DNA from: DATJGS01 sp035494735
Lineage (GTDB): Bacteria > Eisenbacteria > RBG-16-71-46
Assembly (NCBI GenBank): GCA_035494735.1
Contig: DATJGS010000010.1
Span: forward strand, 62,001 to 126,000
Direction of reading: 5' to 3'
DNA length: 64,000 nt
Part shown: positions 16,202 through 26,062 of the stretch, one piece after another
How positions within the stretch are numbered: position 1 is the stretch's first letter
Layout: every line of letters begins with the position of its first letter
The notes under the pieces: generated by a model
Databases searched by the model: none
Seen by the model: only the letters and a program-made list of their open reading frames with translations
Told to the model about the DNA's origin: nothing
Made by a program: the position numbers and the translations under genes

Positions 16202-18754
16202 TCACGCCGCGTCGGAGAGATCCTCGCGTGGGGCGGCCCCGCCGGCGCCGGACCCTCGCGGCGCACCGGGGTCCACCAGGCCCGCGGGCAGGTGCTTCGC
16301 CAACTGCGAGAATAGGCTCGCCCGGTCGATCGGCTTCGCCAGGTAGCCGTCCATCCCCGCCTCGAGGCAGCGCTCGACGTCGCCCTTCATGGCATGAGCG
16401 GTCAGCGCCACGATCGGCATGTGGCGCTCCGACCCCTGCTCGGACGCACGGATCGCGGCCGTGGCTTCGAACCCGCTCATCTCCGGCATCTGGACGTCCA
16501 TCAGGATCAGGTCGACGGGCTGCGAGCGCGCGGCGTCGACCGCCTCCCTGCCGTTCGTCGCCAGCACCACGCGGTAGCCGCGTTGCGTGAGCATGGCCAT
16601 CGCCACCTTCTGGTTCACGACGTTGTCCTCGGCGAGCAGGATGAGCGGCGACTGGCCGCGCGCAGGTCCGGAGGCGGACTCCGTCACGAACGCCTCCGCC
16701 GCGCGCGGCGAGCGACGCGCCGGCGTGACGACTCCGGATGGCCCCGACGCCGACGCATCGCGACTGCTTGGCGGCTCGGTGGCGTCCGCGGAAGCGGCCG
16801 CGTCGGCGGCCACGCGTGACATCACGTCCAGAACGCTGGCGTAGAGATCGGCCTGGCTGACGGGTTTCACCAGGTACGACGCCAGACCCAGCGCGCGGCA
16901 CCGTGCGGCGTCTTCGTACTGGCTGGACGAAGTCAGCATCATGACCGTCGAGTGGCTCAAGCGCGGCGAGCGACGGATGTACTCCGCGAGCTCGAATCCG
17001 TCCATGCCCGGCATGTGACAGTCGAGCACGATGAGCGCAAACGGCAGGTGCAGCGCCTGCGCGCGCTCGATGGCGTCGATCGCCTGGCCCCCGCTCTCGA
17101 CCGCGGTGGGGATCATCCGCCAACCGCGCATGGTCTCGGACAGGATGCGGCGATTCGTCGCGTTGTCGTCGACGACGAGCGTGCGCAGCCCCGCCAGACT
17201 GATGGGCGCCGGGGCGTCCAGCGCCTGCGACGGCGAACTCGCGCGCCCGAACCGCGCGATGAAATGGAACGTGCTGCCGCGCCCGACCTCGCTCTCGACC
17301 CACACGCGTCCACCCATCAGCTGCACGAGGCGCGAAGAGATCGCCAGCCCCAGTCCCGTGCCGCCGAACACGCGCGTCGTCGAACTGTCGGCCTGGGTGA
17401 ACGCCTCGAAGATCATGCCCAACTTCCCGGCCGGAATGCCGATGCCGGTGTCCGCGATACGGAAGTGAAGCGCGATGCCTTCCTCGTCCGCGGACTCGAC
17501 GCCGACATCGAGGCTCACTTCGCCGACCTCGGTGAACTTCACCGCGTTGCCCAGCAGGTTGACGATCACCTGGCGCAGGCGGGCCGCATCGCCGATCACG
17601 ACGTCGGGCACGTCCGTCGCGACGCCGCACAGGAGTTCCAGGCCCTTCTGGTCGGCGCGCAGGGCGAGCATCTTCATGATCTGGCTCAGGGTGTCGCGCA
17701 GCGTGAACGGCAGCGGTTCCAGATCCAGTCGCCCGGCCTCGATCTTCGAGAAGTCGAGCACGTCGTTGATCACCGCCAGCAGCGTGTTCGCCGAGCTGTG
17801 CGCCGTCTCCAGGTAGTCCCGCTGATCGTCGTTGAGCGTCGAGTCGAGCGCGAGCTCGACCATGCCCATCACGCCGTTCAGCGGCGTGCGGATTTCGTGG
17901 CTCATGTTCGCGAGGAACTCGCTCTTCGCGCGATTGGCCGCCTCCGCCTTCTCCTTGGACGAGGACAACGCGGCGTTCGCGTGCTCGAGTTCGGCCGTGC
18001 GGCGACGCACCTCGTGCTCGAGATCGTCGCGGTGCCGGGTGAGCGCCTCGTCGCGCACTTCGATCTCGGCGAGCATCTCGTTGAACGCTCCCACCAGTTG
18101 GCCCACTTCGTCGCGACTGCCCGACTCGACGCGCACCGAGTAGTTCTTCTGTACCGACACGTCTCGTGCCGTGCGCGCGAGGTTGAGGAGGGGTCCCGAG
18201 ATCAGGATCTGGGCGCGCGCCACGACCAGCCAGGCGACGAGAATCGCGACCACGAGAACGAGCAGCGCGATGAGGATGAACCGCGACTCCCGATCGCGCA
18301 GCTCGCCGAGATCCGACGCCAGGTACACCACGCCGATCGTTTCGCCATCCAGCCGGATCGGGCTGGCCAGCTCGAGCCGGTCACGTCCCACGCGCACTCC
18401 CAGGTTCGGAGTCGGCGGCGCGGCCAGCCCGGGCGCGAGCCCCGGTCGCGTGTACGTCGCGAACGTGTGCCCCGCGCGGTCGTAGATGGCGGACGCCATC
18501 ACGTGGCTTCGCGCCCTGAGCGAGTGCAGCACTTCACCGGCGGACTTCGCGTCGTCGAACGTGAGCGCAGCCGTACAATTCTGGCCGATGATCTCGGCGA
18601 GCGTCGCGAGATCGTGGGCTTTCGCGGTGCGGAACGTGATGGCGTCGTAGGCCACGAACGTGCCGCAGGCGAGCAGCAGCGCGACGAGCGTCGTGAACAG
18701 CGTCATCGTCACGAGCTTCTGGCGGATGGAGAGCCGGGCGAGAAGGTTGCGCAT
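16202..18754 (-). CDS. CHASE8-type hybrid sensor histidine kinase (HAMP-HisKA-HATPase-REC-REC)
   Basis: 850 residues. TM1 about 13-36, a periplasmic sensor of the CHASE8 type (37-158), TM2 159-180, HAMP to about 235, a coiled-coil, then HisKA with phospho-acceptor H286 in MSHEIRTPLNG. The ATPase has N box (NLLGNAVKF), G1 (DTGIGI) and G2 (GGTGLGLA). Two receiver domains follow with phospho-Asp at 578 and 753. No HPt domain, so phosphotransfer needs a separate protein. ATG at 18754 has GGAGG upstream, 5 bp after the YfiR stop. Operon with YfiR and a TonB receptor suggests sensing of something bound or imported at the envelope. Confidence 0.93.
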   Translation of the reverse strand: MRNLLARLSIRQKLVTMTLFTTLVALLLACGTFVAYDAITFRTAKAHDLATLAEIIGQNCTAALTFDDAKSAGEVLHSLRARSHVMASAIYDRAGHTFATYTRPGLAPGLAAPPTPNLGVRVGRDRLELASPIRLDGETIGVVYLASDLGELRDRESRFILIALLVLVVAILVAWLVVARAQILISGPLLNLARTARDVSVQKNYSVRVESGSRDEVGQLVGAFNEMLAEIEVRDEALTRHRDDLEHEVRRRTAELEHANAALSSSKEKAEAANRAKSEFLANMSHEIRTPLNGVMGMVELALDSTLNDDQRDYLETAHSSANTLLAVINDVLDFSKIEAGRLDLEPLPFTLRDTLSQIMKMLALRADQKGLELLCGVATDVPDVVIGDAARLRQVIVNLLGNAVKFTEVGEVSLDVGVESADEEGIALHFRIADTGIGIPAGKLGMIFEAFTQADSSTTRVFGGTGLGLAISSRLVQLMGGRVWVESEVGRGSTFHFIARFGRASSPSQALDAPAPISLAGLRTLVVDDNATNRRILSETMRGWRMIPTAVESGGQAIDAIERAQALHLPFALIVLDCHMPGMDGFELAEYIRRSPRLSHSTVMMLTSSSQYEDAARCRALGLASYLVKPVSQADLYASVLDVMSRVAADAAASADATEPPSSRDASASGPSGVVTPARRSPRAAEAFVTESASGPARGQSPLILLAEDNVVNQKVAMAMLTQRGYRVVLATNGREAVDAARSQPVDLILMDVQMPEMSGFEATAAIRASEQGSERHMPIVALTAHAMKGDVERCLEAGMDGYLAKPIDRASLFSQLAKHLPAGLVDPGAPRGSGAGGAAPREDLSDAA

Positions 18755-18759
18755 GCTTC

Positions 18760-19404
18760 CTACCTCCGCTCGCCCACGGTGCGCGCTAGAGCCAGGAGCT
18801 TGGCGCTGATGTGCAGTCCGGCCGAATCGGCGTTCGCGGGATTGATGACGAAGCGAACCCGCTGATTCTCCAGCACGAAGTTGATCTGGCCGCCGTGCCG
18901 GGCGAAGTCGGCGATGTCCGAAACGGTCAGGACGTTGGCCCCGCGCAGGCCCTGCAGCAGATCGCCCGCGTGCTTGCGCTCGGACGTGGCCACGTAGAGC
19001 AATTGGCACACGCGCGCCTCGTCGGACCCCTTGACGCGGCGCACCTGCACCGGATGGCCATCCAGGATCTTGTTGCGAAGCGTCGCTTCCAGCGCCTCGG
19101 CCACGTCGTCGTCGCCGACGATGCCGACGACGAGCGGCGCGGAGGGAGAAGCGAACGCCGCGGCCGGCCAGTCGACGAACTTCGCGAAGTTGTAGACGAG
19201 CGCGGCTTTGACCTCGAACTCGGTCGGCTCGGCGACGGCCGGCCGCGCGCTCCAGATCGAGCCGAGCGCGCACACGGCGAGCACCGAGGCGACGAGCGCG
19301 ATGCGCCACGCTCTGTGCTCGACGCGACGGAGCTCCGCGTTCGGGCGTGGTCGGCCCACGGAGAACGTCGTCCGTGAGTCGAGTCCGCGACGACGAAGAC
19401 TCAT
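18760..19404 (-). CDS. YfiR-family periplasmic protein
   Basis: 214 residues. N-terminal signal/anchor about 33-58, then the typical YfiR opening EFEVKAALVYNFAKFVDWP and the later INFVLENQRVRFVINP and SAKLLALA stretches. In Pseudomonas YfiR is a periplasmic repressor of a diguanylate cyclase; outside that group YfiR-like proteins sit next to CHASE8 kinases and TonB receptors, as here. Start at 19404 overlaps the TonB receptor stop (ATGA), and the kinase starts 5 bp after its stop. It probably modulates the kinase sensor domain; that is inference. Confidence 0.88.
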   Translation of the reverse strand: MSLRRRGLDSRTTFSVGRPRPNAELRRVEHRAWRIALVASVLAVCALGSIWSARPAVAEPTEFEVKAALVYNFAKFVDWPAAAFASPSAPLVVGIVGDDDVAEALEATLRNKILDGHPVQVRRVKGSDEARVCQLLYVATSERKHAGDLLQGLRGANVLTVSDIADFARHGGQINFVLENQRVRFVINPANADSAGLHISAKLLALARTVGERR

Positions 19405-21392
19405 GGCTTCCAGGTGACCTTGGCGAACACGGTGCTGCGCACCTGCGCGGAACGCCGGAAGCCCTCGGGAACTCCCCATTCGACCTTGCGGTCGTGGAAC
19501 AGGTTCTGCGCGCCGACCGCGAACTCCATCCCCATCGGCGACGCCCACGCGAGTCGCGTGTCCACGCGGTCGTACGCAGCCGCAAGTTGGGCCGGCCGGT
19601 CGTCGACGTGGAATAGCGCGGCGTCGAGCGAGACCCCGTTGACCGGCTCCCAGTGCGGCTGCACGACGAGCTGATAGCGGGCCGCGGAGCCTTCGCCGGT
19701 CAGCGCGGTCGGATCGGGCGGGCCCGATTGGTGCAGATTGATGTCGAACAGTGAATGACTGACGGTGAGAGAGAAGCGCCGTTGTGGCTCCCACTTGCCC
19801 GTCCACTCCAGGCCTCGCGTCTCTCCGCGCACGGAGTTCGCAAGATCCGCCGGCATCACCAGCAGACCGGACGAGGGCTCGAAGTACGGCGTCTCGGGCT
19901 TGAGCGCCCCCAAGCCGTCATACACGTTCCTGAACGCGGTGACGTCGAACGACCAGGTCGGGCCGGGCTGCACGCGATAGCCGACCTCACCCGACGTCAT
20001 GACCTCGGAGCGCATTTCGTTGGACTCGACGACGCGCAACTCGCCGACGGTTCCGCCTCCCACCGGGAAGTCCGCGAGTGCGGCGGTCGCGGACTCGTCG
20101 GTCGGGGCGGGCGTGCGGACCGCGCGCGAGGTCGCCGCCCACAGCGTCTGGCGCGGCGTCGGCGCGAACGCGAGTCGCGCGCTCGGCTCGGCTTCGATCC
20201 CCGTGAACGAGTTGTGTTCGAGCTTGGAGCCGACCGTGAGCGTCAGGCGATTGGGCACGAGGGTCAGGGCATTCTGGGCGAACACGCTGAACAGCTGCGT
20301 GACCTGGAAGTCCTTCGCGAAGTGAACCGACGGCGTGCCGGCCGTGTGGAAAGTCACGACGCGATAGCCGCCGCCCCAGTCGAGTTCGTTCCGCGGCGCC
20401 CACTTCCAATTGTGATGGAGGTCGAGGTCGACGGTCTGGATGTCCTCGGACATGAGACGGGCAAGCCGCCGATCGCGGTTGTAGTACAGGCGTCCGTCCA
20501 CGGCGGAGCGCGCCGAGCCGACGTGACGCCAGTTCGCGACCACGTCCCCACCCGAGAGTTGCGCCGATTCGTCGGTCAGGAGGAAGTACGGCGGGTTCGC
20601 CGACGGCTGAGTGTTGCGCTCGTCGACCCGCCCGCGATACCAGTCGGCGATGACGTTGCCTTCCTCGTGCGTGCCCCTGCGCCAGTCGAACCGTCCACCC
20701 GCGCGGCCGAGCAGCGAGGCGTCGTGCCCCGGGTCGCCGAAGCTCGACGGCAGGAGATCCGTCTCGTCGAGCTTGCCGTAGACCCGGTAGTCGCCGGCCC
20801 CAGCGACGCGTCCGCCGAGCCGGGCAACGCCGCGCGCGGGCATCGTGTTCGATCCCGAGGCCGCGGCCAGCGTGCCCTGCGTGTCGCCGGCGCGCTTCGT
20901 GATGATGTTGATGACGCCGTTCACCGCGTTCGCGCCCCAGATGGTGCCGCCCGATCCGCGGATCACCTCGATGCGCTCGATGTCCTCGAGCATGAGGTTC
21001 TGGAGCTGCCAGTAGACGCCCGAGAACAGCGGGTTGTAGACGCTGCGGCCGTCCACCAGGACGAGCAGCTTGTTCGCGTACTGCGACGCGAAACCGCGCG
21101 CGCCGATGGCCCAGGTGTTCGCGTCGATCTGGGCCACGGTCAGGCCGGGGACGGCGCGCAGCAGGTCGGGAATGTTCGCCGCGCCGGAACGGGCGATGTC
21201 CGCGGCGGTGATCACGGTCACGGCCGAAGCCGCACGGAACAGCGGCTCCTCCTTGCGCGACACCGAAGTCACTTCGAGCTTCATCAGGTCTTCGAGCCCG
21301 ATCGCCGTGAGATCGCGATCGGTCGAAGAGGCGTCCGCCCACGCGCAGCACGGGGCGGCCGCGAGCAGTACGACGGCCAGCAGGACGCGCAC
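19401..21392 (-). CDS. TonB-dependent outer-membrane receptor
   Basis: 663 residues starting at GTG 21392, with a GGAGG box 8 nt upstream. Signal peptide about 1-19, then a plug domain (TAASAVTVITAADI..SGAANIPDLLRAVPG, LVDGRSVYNP, IEVIRGSGGTIWGANAVNGVINI) and a C-terminal 22-strand type barrel ending WKP. The plug is of the colicin-I-receptor/vitamin B12 class. Substrate unknown. First gene of the TonB-YfiR-kinase operon, so its ligand may be what the kinase senses. Confidence 0.92.
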   Translation of the reverse strand: MRVLLAVVLLAAAPCCAWADASSTDRDLTAIGLEDLMKLEVTSVSRKEEPLFRAASAVTVITAADIARSGAANIPDLLRAVPGLTVAQIDANTWAIGARGFASQYANKLLVLVDGRSVYNPLFSGVYWQLQNLMLEDIERIEVIRGSGGTIWGANAVNGVINIITKRAGDTQGTLAAASGSNTMPARGVARLGGRVAGAGDYRVYGKLDETDLLPSSFGDPGHDASLLGRAGGRFDWRRGTHEEGNVIADWYRGRVDERNTQPSANPPYFLLTDESAQLSGGDVVANWRHVGSARSAVDGRLYYNRDRRLARLMSEDIQTVDLDLHHNWKWAPRNELDWGGGYRVVTFHTAGTPSVHFAKDFQVTQLFSVFAQNALTLVPNRLTLTVGSKLEHNSFTGIEAEPSARLAFAPTPRQTLWAATSRAVRTPAPTDESATAALADFPVGGGTVGELRVVESNEMRSEVMTSGEVGYRVQPGPTWSFDVTAFRNVYDGLGALKPETPYFEPSSGLLVMPADLANSVRGETRGLEWTGKWEPQRRFSLTVSHSLFDINLHQSGPPDPTALTGEGSAARYQLVVQPHWEPVNGVSLDAALFHVDDRPAQLAAAYDRVDTRLAWASPMGMEFAVGAQNLFHDRKVEWGVPEGFRRSAQVRSTVFAKVTWKP

Positions 21393-21673
21393 CGTAGATA
21401 CCTCCGCGTTGGTGAATGAGCGGTCGTGACGCGAACCACGGACACGACTCGAATGGAGCGCCTCGGCCGGTGCTCGGACGAGTGCCGCGGGCCTCAGTCA
21501 GGCCGACGGCGATGCGCTGACCACGCGGTGCGGGAGGGACGAGCGCACGGCGGCGTCACCCTCAAGTCTCGGCGTCCGGGGCGGGGGCTTGAGCGAGGAC
21601 GGCGGGAATGTCTTCTCCGCGCCCAGTCGCGACTTGCGCGGTTCGGCCGGGCCCCGACGGCCGTGAGCGGGGC

Positions 21674-22720
21674 TTAGGTGTCCCCGGCGGCGGCCAGGAT
21701 CTGGGCGAGACGCACGAGATCCACGTTCCCGCCCGACAGCACGACACCGACCCGGCCGCGCGCCTCCTGGACCGCGCCGGTCATGAGCGCGGCCAGGGCC
21801 AGCGCGCCCGTCGGCTCGATGACCAGCTTCAGCCGCTCGCATGCAAAACGCATCGCGGCCTCGAGCGCTTCGTCCGGCACCGTCACGACGTCGTGCACGT
21901 AGCGCCGGATGAGCGCGAACGTGAGCGGTCCCAGCGACGGCGTGCGCGCGCCGTCGGCGATCGTGTCGGGGTGTTCGACGCGCTCGAGACGTCCGCTCCG
22001 GAACGAGCGCGCGCCGTCGTCGCCGCCCGCGGGTTCGACGCCGATGACGCGGCATCCGGGCGACAGCATGCGCGCGGCGAGCGCGCAGCCCGCGAGCAGG
22101 CCGCCGCCGCCGAGCGGCACGAGCAGCGCGTCGAGCAGCCCCGCGTCCTCGATCAGTTCCGCGGCCGCCGTGCCCTGGCCGGTCAGGACGTCGACGTGAT
22201 TGAACGGCGGCACGAGCGTGAGTCCGCGCTCGGTCGCGAGGCGCTCGGCAAGGCCGTCCCGCGATTCCCCGACCTGGTCGTAGAACACGACCTCGGCGCC
22301 GTACTCGCGCGTCGCCGCCAGTTTCGCGGCCGGCGCCCAGCTCGGCATGACGATCGTGGCCGGCACCGAGAACAGTCGCGCGACGAGCGCGACGGCCTGT
22401 GCGTGGTTTCCGGACGAGAACGCGACGACGCCGCGCGCGCGCACCTTGGGGTCGAGACGCGACAGGTGGTGGTACGCGCCGCGGAATTTGAAGGCGCCCA
22501 TGCGCTGCAGGTTCTCGCACTTGAGCGCGACCTGCGCGCCGACTCGATCGTCCAGCGTGCGCGAGCGCACGACCGGCGTCCGGTGCGCCACCGGGCCGAG
22601 CGCGCCGCGCGCCTCCGACAGCCGCTGGGCCAGCGCTTCGTGCGCGGGCGCACCGTCGGGCCCGGGCGCGAGACCGGCGAGCGCGGCGTCGGAGTGGTCC
22701 AGACTCGCGGGATCAGCCAC
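21674..22720 (-). CDS. PLP-dependent serine/threonine ammonia-lyase or racemase
   Basis: 348 residues, fold-type II PLP enzyme. PLP-lysine in GAFKFRGAYH, SSGNHAQAVA loop and GGGGLLAG glycine loop are intact. No C-terminal ACT regulatory domain, so it is of the catabolic type: threonine dehydratase, threo-3-hydroxyaspartate ammonia-lyase or serine racemase. The start overlaps the fumC stop by 8 bp, so the two are translationally linked. A role feeding 2-oxobutyrate, pyruvate or oxaloacetate is plausible; the exact substrate cannot be read from sequence. Confidence 0.88.
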   Translation of the reverse strand: MADPASLDHSDAALAGLAPGPDGAPAHEALAQRLSEARGALGPVAHRTPVVRSRTLDDRVGAQVALKCENLQRMGAFKFRGAYHHLSRLDPKVRARGVVAFSSGNHAQAVALVARLFSVPATIVMPSWAPAAKLAATREYGAEVVFYDQVGESRDGLAERLATERGLTLVPPFNHVDVLTGQGTAAAELIEDAGLLDALLVPLGGGGLLAGCALAARMLSPGCRVIGVEPAGGDDGARSFRSGRLERVEHPDTIADGARTPSLGPLTFALIRRYVHDVVTVPDEALEAAMRFACERLKLVIEPTGALALAALMTGAVQEARGRVGVVLSGGNVDLVRLAQILAAAGDT

Positions 22721-24116
22721 CGGACGAGCCTCCGAGATCGAGCCCGGGCTTCGTCTGCCGCGCGGGATCGAGCGCCGCGTCGATCTCCTCCGCGCTCAGC
22801 TTCGTCATCTCGCGCGCGAGTTCGCGCACCGGGCGACGTTCCTTGAACGAGCGCTTCGCGATCTCGGCCGCGCGGTCGTAGCCGATCAGCGGATTCAGCG
22901 CGGTCGCCATGCTCGGCGAGATCTCGACATAGTCGCGGCACGTCTCCGCGTTCGCCACGAGGCCGGCGAGCGCCTTGTCGGCGAACGCGCGCGACACGTT
23001 CGCGAGCAGGCGGATGCTCTCGAGCAGGGAGCGCGCCATCAGCGGCAGCATCGTGTTGAGGTCGAGCTGGCCCCACTGCGCGCCCACGGTGATCGCCGTG
23101 TGGTGGCCCATGACCTGCGCGCCGACCTGGATCACGGATTCGCAGATCACCGGGTTCACCTTGCCGGGCATGATGCTCGAACCCGGCTGGATCGCGGGCA
23201 GCGTGACTTCGCCGAGGCCGCAGCGCGGGCCGCTGTTCATCAGACGGATGTCGTTCGCGATCTTCATCAGGCTCGCCGCCGTACTGTTCAGGGCCGCGCT
23301 CGCCCACAGCGCGCCGTCCTGCGCGCCCTGCGCCTCGAAGTGATCGCGCGCCTCGCGAAACGGCAGCCGGGCCTGCCGCGACAGCTCGGCCGCGACACGC
23401 GCGCCGAATTCCGGATGCGTGTTGAGGCCGGTGCCGACCGCCGTGCCGCCGAGCGCGAGTTCGCACAGGTCGGGCAGCGTGGCACGCACCCGCTCGATCG
23501 AATGCTCGACCTGCGACGCGTAGCCCGCGAACTCCTGGCCGAGCCGGATCGGCGTCGCGTCCATCAGGTGGGTGCGGCCGGTCTTGATGACGTCGTGGAA
23601 TTCGCGCGACTTCGCGGTGAGCACGCCCTTCAGGTGCTCGAGCGCCGGAATCAGGCGGCCGTGCAGCGCGATCGCGGCCGAGACGTGCAGTACCGTCGGG
23701 ATCACGTCGTTGCTGCTCTGTCCCAGATTGACGTGGTCGTTGGGGTGCACCTTCTGGTGGCCTTCGACCAGCTCCGTCGCGCGATGCGCGATCACTTCGT
23801 TCGCGTTCATGTTCGTGCTGGTGCCGCTCCCGGTCTGGAACACGTCGATCGGAAACTCGGCGTCCCACTGGCCTTCCGCGACCTCGGTCGCGGCACGGCG
23901 GATCGCGCCGGCCAGCGCGTCGGGCAGCAGGCCGAGCTCGCGGTTCACTTCGGCGGCCGTGGCCTTGAGCAGCCCGAGCGCGTGGATGAACTCGGGCGGC
24001 ATGCGCTCCCCGGAGATCTCGAAGTTCTCGACGGCCCGCTGGGTCTGCGGTCCGTAGCGCGCGCCGGCCGGGACCTTCATTTCGCCGAGGCTGTCCTTCT
24101 CGATGCGATATTCCAT
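22713..24116 (-). CDS. fumC: Fumarate hydratase, class II
   Basis: 467 residues, normal length. The family signature GSSIMPGKVNP and the TGRTHLMDATP motif are present, with NMNANEVIA and GQSSNDVIPT in order. It interconverts fumarate and malate in the TCA cycle and, unlike class I, has no iron-sulfur cluster. ATG at 24116 is chosen, with GGAG-like AAGGAGAACC upstream; a start at 24137 would put the ribosome binding site inside the gene. Followed by the overlapping PLP lyase gene. Confidence 0.95.
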   Translation of the reverse strand: MEYRIEKDSLGEMKVPAGARYGPQTQRAVENFEISGERMPPEFIHALGLLKATAAEVNRELGLLPDALAGAIRRAATEVAEGQWDAEFPIDVFQTGSGTSTNMNANEVIAHRATELVEGHQKVHPNDHVNLGQSSNDVIPTVLHVSAAIALHGRLIPALEHLKGVLTAKSREFHDVIKTGRTHLMDATPIRLGQEFAGYASQVEHSIERVRATLPDLCELALGGTAVGTGLNTHPEFGARVAAELSRQARLPFREARDHFEAQGAQDGALWASAALNSTAASLMKIANDIRLMNSGPRCGLGEVTLPAIQPGSSIMPGKVNPVICESVIQVGAQVMGHHTAITVGAQWGQLDLNTMLPLMARSLLESIRLLANVSRAFADKALAGLVANAETCRDYVEISPSMATALNPLIGYDRAAEIAKRSFKERRPVRELAREMTKLSAEEIDAALDPARQTKPGLDLGGSSGG

Positions 24117-24171
24117 GCGGTTCTCCTTGGGAAGCATCGTGCGCGGCGGCCCGTGCGAGGCGGCGTGCGCG

Positions 24172-24597
24172 TCATTCGCTCTCTTCCACCACTTCGAAGC
24201 GCGTCACGAACTCGATGTCGGCGCGCAGCGACGCGTGCACGGAGCAGTAGCGCGTCTCGCTCAGCCGCACCGCCTCCTCGAGCGCCGCCTGGCTGACGCC
24301 GCGGCCGCGCACGCGATGCAGGGTCTCGACCTTCGTGAGCGATTTCGGGTGCTCGGTGCGCCGCTCGGACGTGAGCTCGATTTCATAGCCGGTGACGTCC
24401 TGACGTTTCTTCTTGAGGATGCTGATCACGTCCATGCCGTGACACGCCCCGAGCGCGGCGAGCGTGGCCTCGACCGGATTCGACGCGATCTGACCGGCGC
24501 CCGAGTCGAACGTCATCGCATGACCGCTCCCTCCCGTCGCCTGGAACACCAGGCCGGTCGCGCCTCCCTGCCAGTTCACTCGGGCCGTCGTCGCCAT
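24172..24597 (-). CDS. OsmC/YhfA-family peroxiredoxin-like protein
   Basis: 141 residues. Two conserved cysteines in the OsmC pattern, one in LGACHGMDVI (about residue 51) and one in TRYCSVHASL (about residue 118). The family reduces organic hydroperoxides; the YhfA-type branch is less well defined. ATG at 24597 follows an AAGGAG box. It lies between fumC and the transhydrogenase gene on the same strand with short gaps, so it may share their transcript. Confidence 0.88.
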   Translation of the reverse strand: MATTARVNWQGGATGLVFQATGGSGHAMTFDSGAGQIASNPVEATLAALGACHGMDVISILKKKRQDVTGYEIELTSERRTEHPKSLTKVETLHRVRGRGVSQAALEEAVRLSETRYCSVHASLRADIEFVTRFEVVEESE

Positions 24598-24625
24598 GAG
24601 GCTCTCCTTTTTCGCCCGCGACGCG

Positions 24626-26053
24626 TCACGTCGCGGTCCCTTCGACCGTCGCCGGCGCCATGCCGAGGACGCGCAGCTTGTTGTAGCCGTCGAGGGCCGC
24701 CACCTTGTAGCACTCGGCGAGCGTCGGATAGTTGAACACGCTGTTGAGGAAATATTCGAGCGTGCCGCCCAGGGCCATCACGGCCTGGCCGATGTGCACC
24801 AGCTCGGTGGCCTGCGAGCCGACGACCCAGACGCCGAGGATGTGGCGCGTCTCGAGATGGATGAGGAGCTTCAGCATGCCGTGGAGGTCGCCGAGGATCT
24901 GCCCGCGCGCGATTTCCTTGTAGCGCGCGACGCCGGTCTCGTACGGCGTGCCCTTCGCGGTCAGCTCTTCTTCCGTGCTGCCCACCCAGGCGATCTCGGG
25001 GATCGCGTAGATGCCGAACGGGAACAGCGCGGGCACGCTGTGCGCCGGCACGCCGAACGCGTGGCACGAGGCGAGGCGTCCCTGCTCCATGCTGGTCGCG
25101 GCCAGCGCCGGGAAGCCGATCACGTCGCCGACCGCGTAGATGTTCGGGGTCATCGTCTGGTAGTGCTCGTTCACCGAGATGCGGCCGCGCGCGTCGGCGC
25201 TGACCCCGGCATTCGCCAGGTCGAGGCCGGCCGTGTTGCCGACGCGTCCCGCCGACACCAGCACCATGTCGGTGGCCATGCGCTTGCCGCTCTTCGTCTG
25301 GACGACGACGTGCGCCTCGCCGCCGAACTCCAGCCCCGCCACCTCCTCGCCGAGACGGAACGTCATGCCCATCTCCCGCGACTCGTGCATGAGCGCCTCG
25401 ACGATCTCGCGGTCGACCATCTCGAGCAGCGTGTCGCGCTTGTCCAGCACCGTGACCTCGATGCCGAGCGCGGCGAACATGGTCGCGTACTCCATGCCGA
25501 TGACGCCGGCGCCGACCACGGTCATCGTGCGCGGCAGCTGCGTGAGCTGGAGGATGTCGTCGCTCGTCAGCACCATCTTGTGATCGACGGTCAGCCCGTC
25601 AGGGAGGCCGGGCGTCGAGCCGACGGCGATGACCACGAAGTCGCACTCGACCACGTCGGCCCGTCCGTCGCCCTCGATCGACACATGGTGCGCGTCGACG
25701 AACCGCCCCGTGCCGTCCAGCACGCGGACCCCGTTGCGCTGGAGCTGCGCCTTGACCACGTCGCGCTCGCGGGCCATCACGATGCCGGTGCGCAGCAGCA
25801 GATCCTGGGCGGTGATGTCACTCTTGGCGCGGAACGCGTCGCCGTACAGCGCGCGCTGGCGCAGCCCCGAGAGGTCGATGACCGCCTCGCGCAGCGTCTT
25901 GCTGGGAATGGTGCCGGTGTTGATGCAGCCGCCGCCCACGACGGTCATGCGCTCGACGACGGCGACCCTCTTGCCGAGCTTGGCGGCCTGCACGGCGGCG
26001 CGTTGCCCGCCCGGACCGCTGCCCAACACCACGAGGTCGAACTTCGTCGTCAC
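24626..26053 (-). CDS. sthA: Soluble pyridine nucleotide transhydrogenase
   Basis: 475 residues. FAD motif GSGPGGQRAA at the N-terminus, then GGGCINTGTIPSKTLREA, in which the second redox Cys of lipoamide dehydrogenases is replaced by Thr. That change is diagnostic of SthA. NAD(P) motif VGAGVIGMEYA follows. It exchanges reducing equivalents between NADPH and NADH and suits a cell with a strong oxidative pentose phosphate pathway. Starts 9 bp after the NDH-2 stop, so the two dehydrogenases form an operon. Confidence 0.93.
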   Translation of the reverse strand: MTTKFDLVVLGSGPGGQRAAVQAAKLGKRVAVVERMTVVGGGCINTGTIPSKTLREAVIDLSGLRQRALYGDAFRAKSDITAQDLLLRTGIVMARERDVVKAQLQRNGVRVLDGTGRFVDAHHVSIEGDGRADVVECDFVVIAVGSTPGLPDGLTVDHKMVLTSDDILQLTQLPRTMTVVGAGVIGMEYATMFAALGIEVTVLDKRDTLLEMVDREIVEALMHESREMGMTFRLGEEVAGLEFGGEAHVVVQTKSGKRMATDMVLVSAGRVGNTAGLDLANAGVSADARGRISVNEHYQTMTPNIYAVGDVIGFPALAATSMEQGRLASCHAFGVPAHSVPALFPFGIYAIPEIAWVGSTEEELTAKGTPYETGVARYKEIARGQILGDLHGMLKLLIHLETRHILGVWVVGSQATELVHIGQAVMALGGTLEYFLNSVFNYPTLAECYKVAALDGYNKLRVLGMAPATVEGTAT

Positions 26054-26062
26054 GTATGGCCC

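Noticed and set aside
19755..21419. A 554-codon open frame on the plus strand opposite the TonB receptor
   Set aside because: It is an antisense shadow: Arg/Ala-rich, no ribosome binding site, no family, and the minus-strand TonB receptor has all expected motifs.
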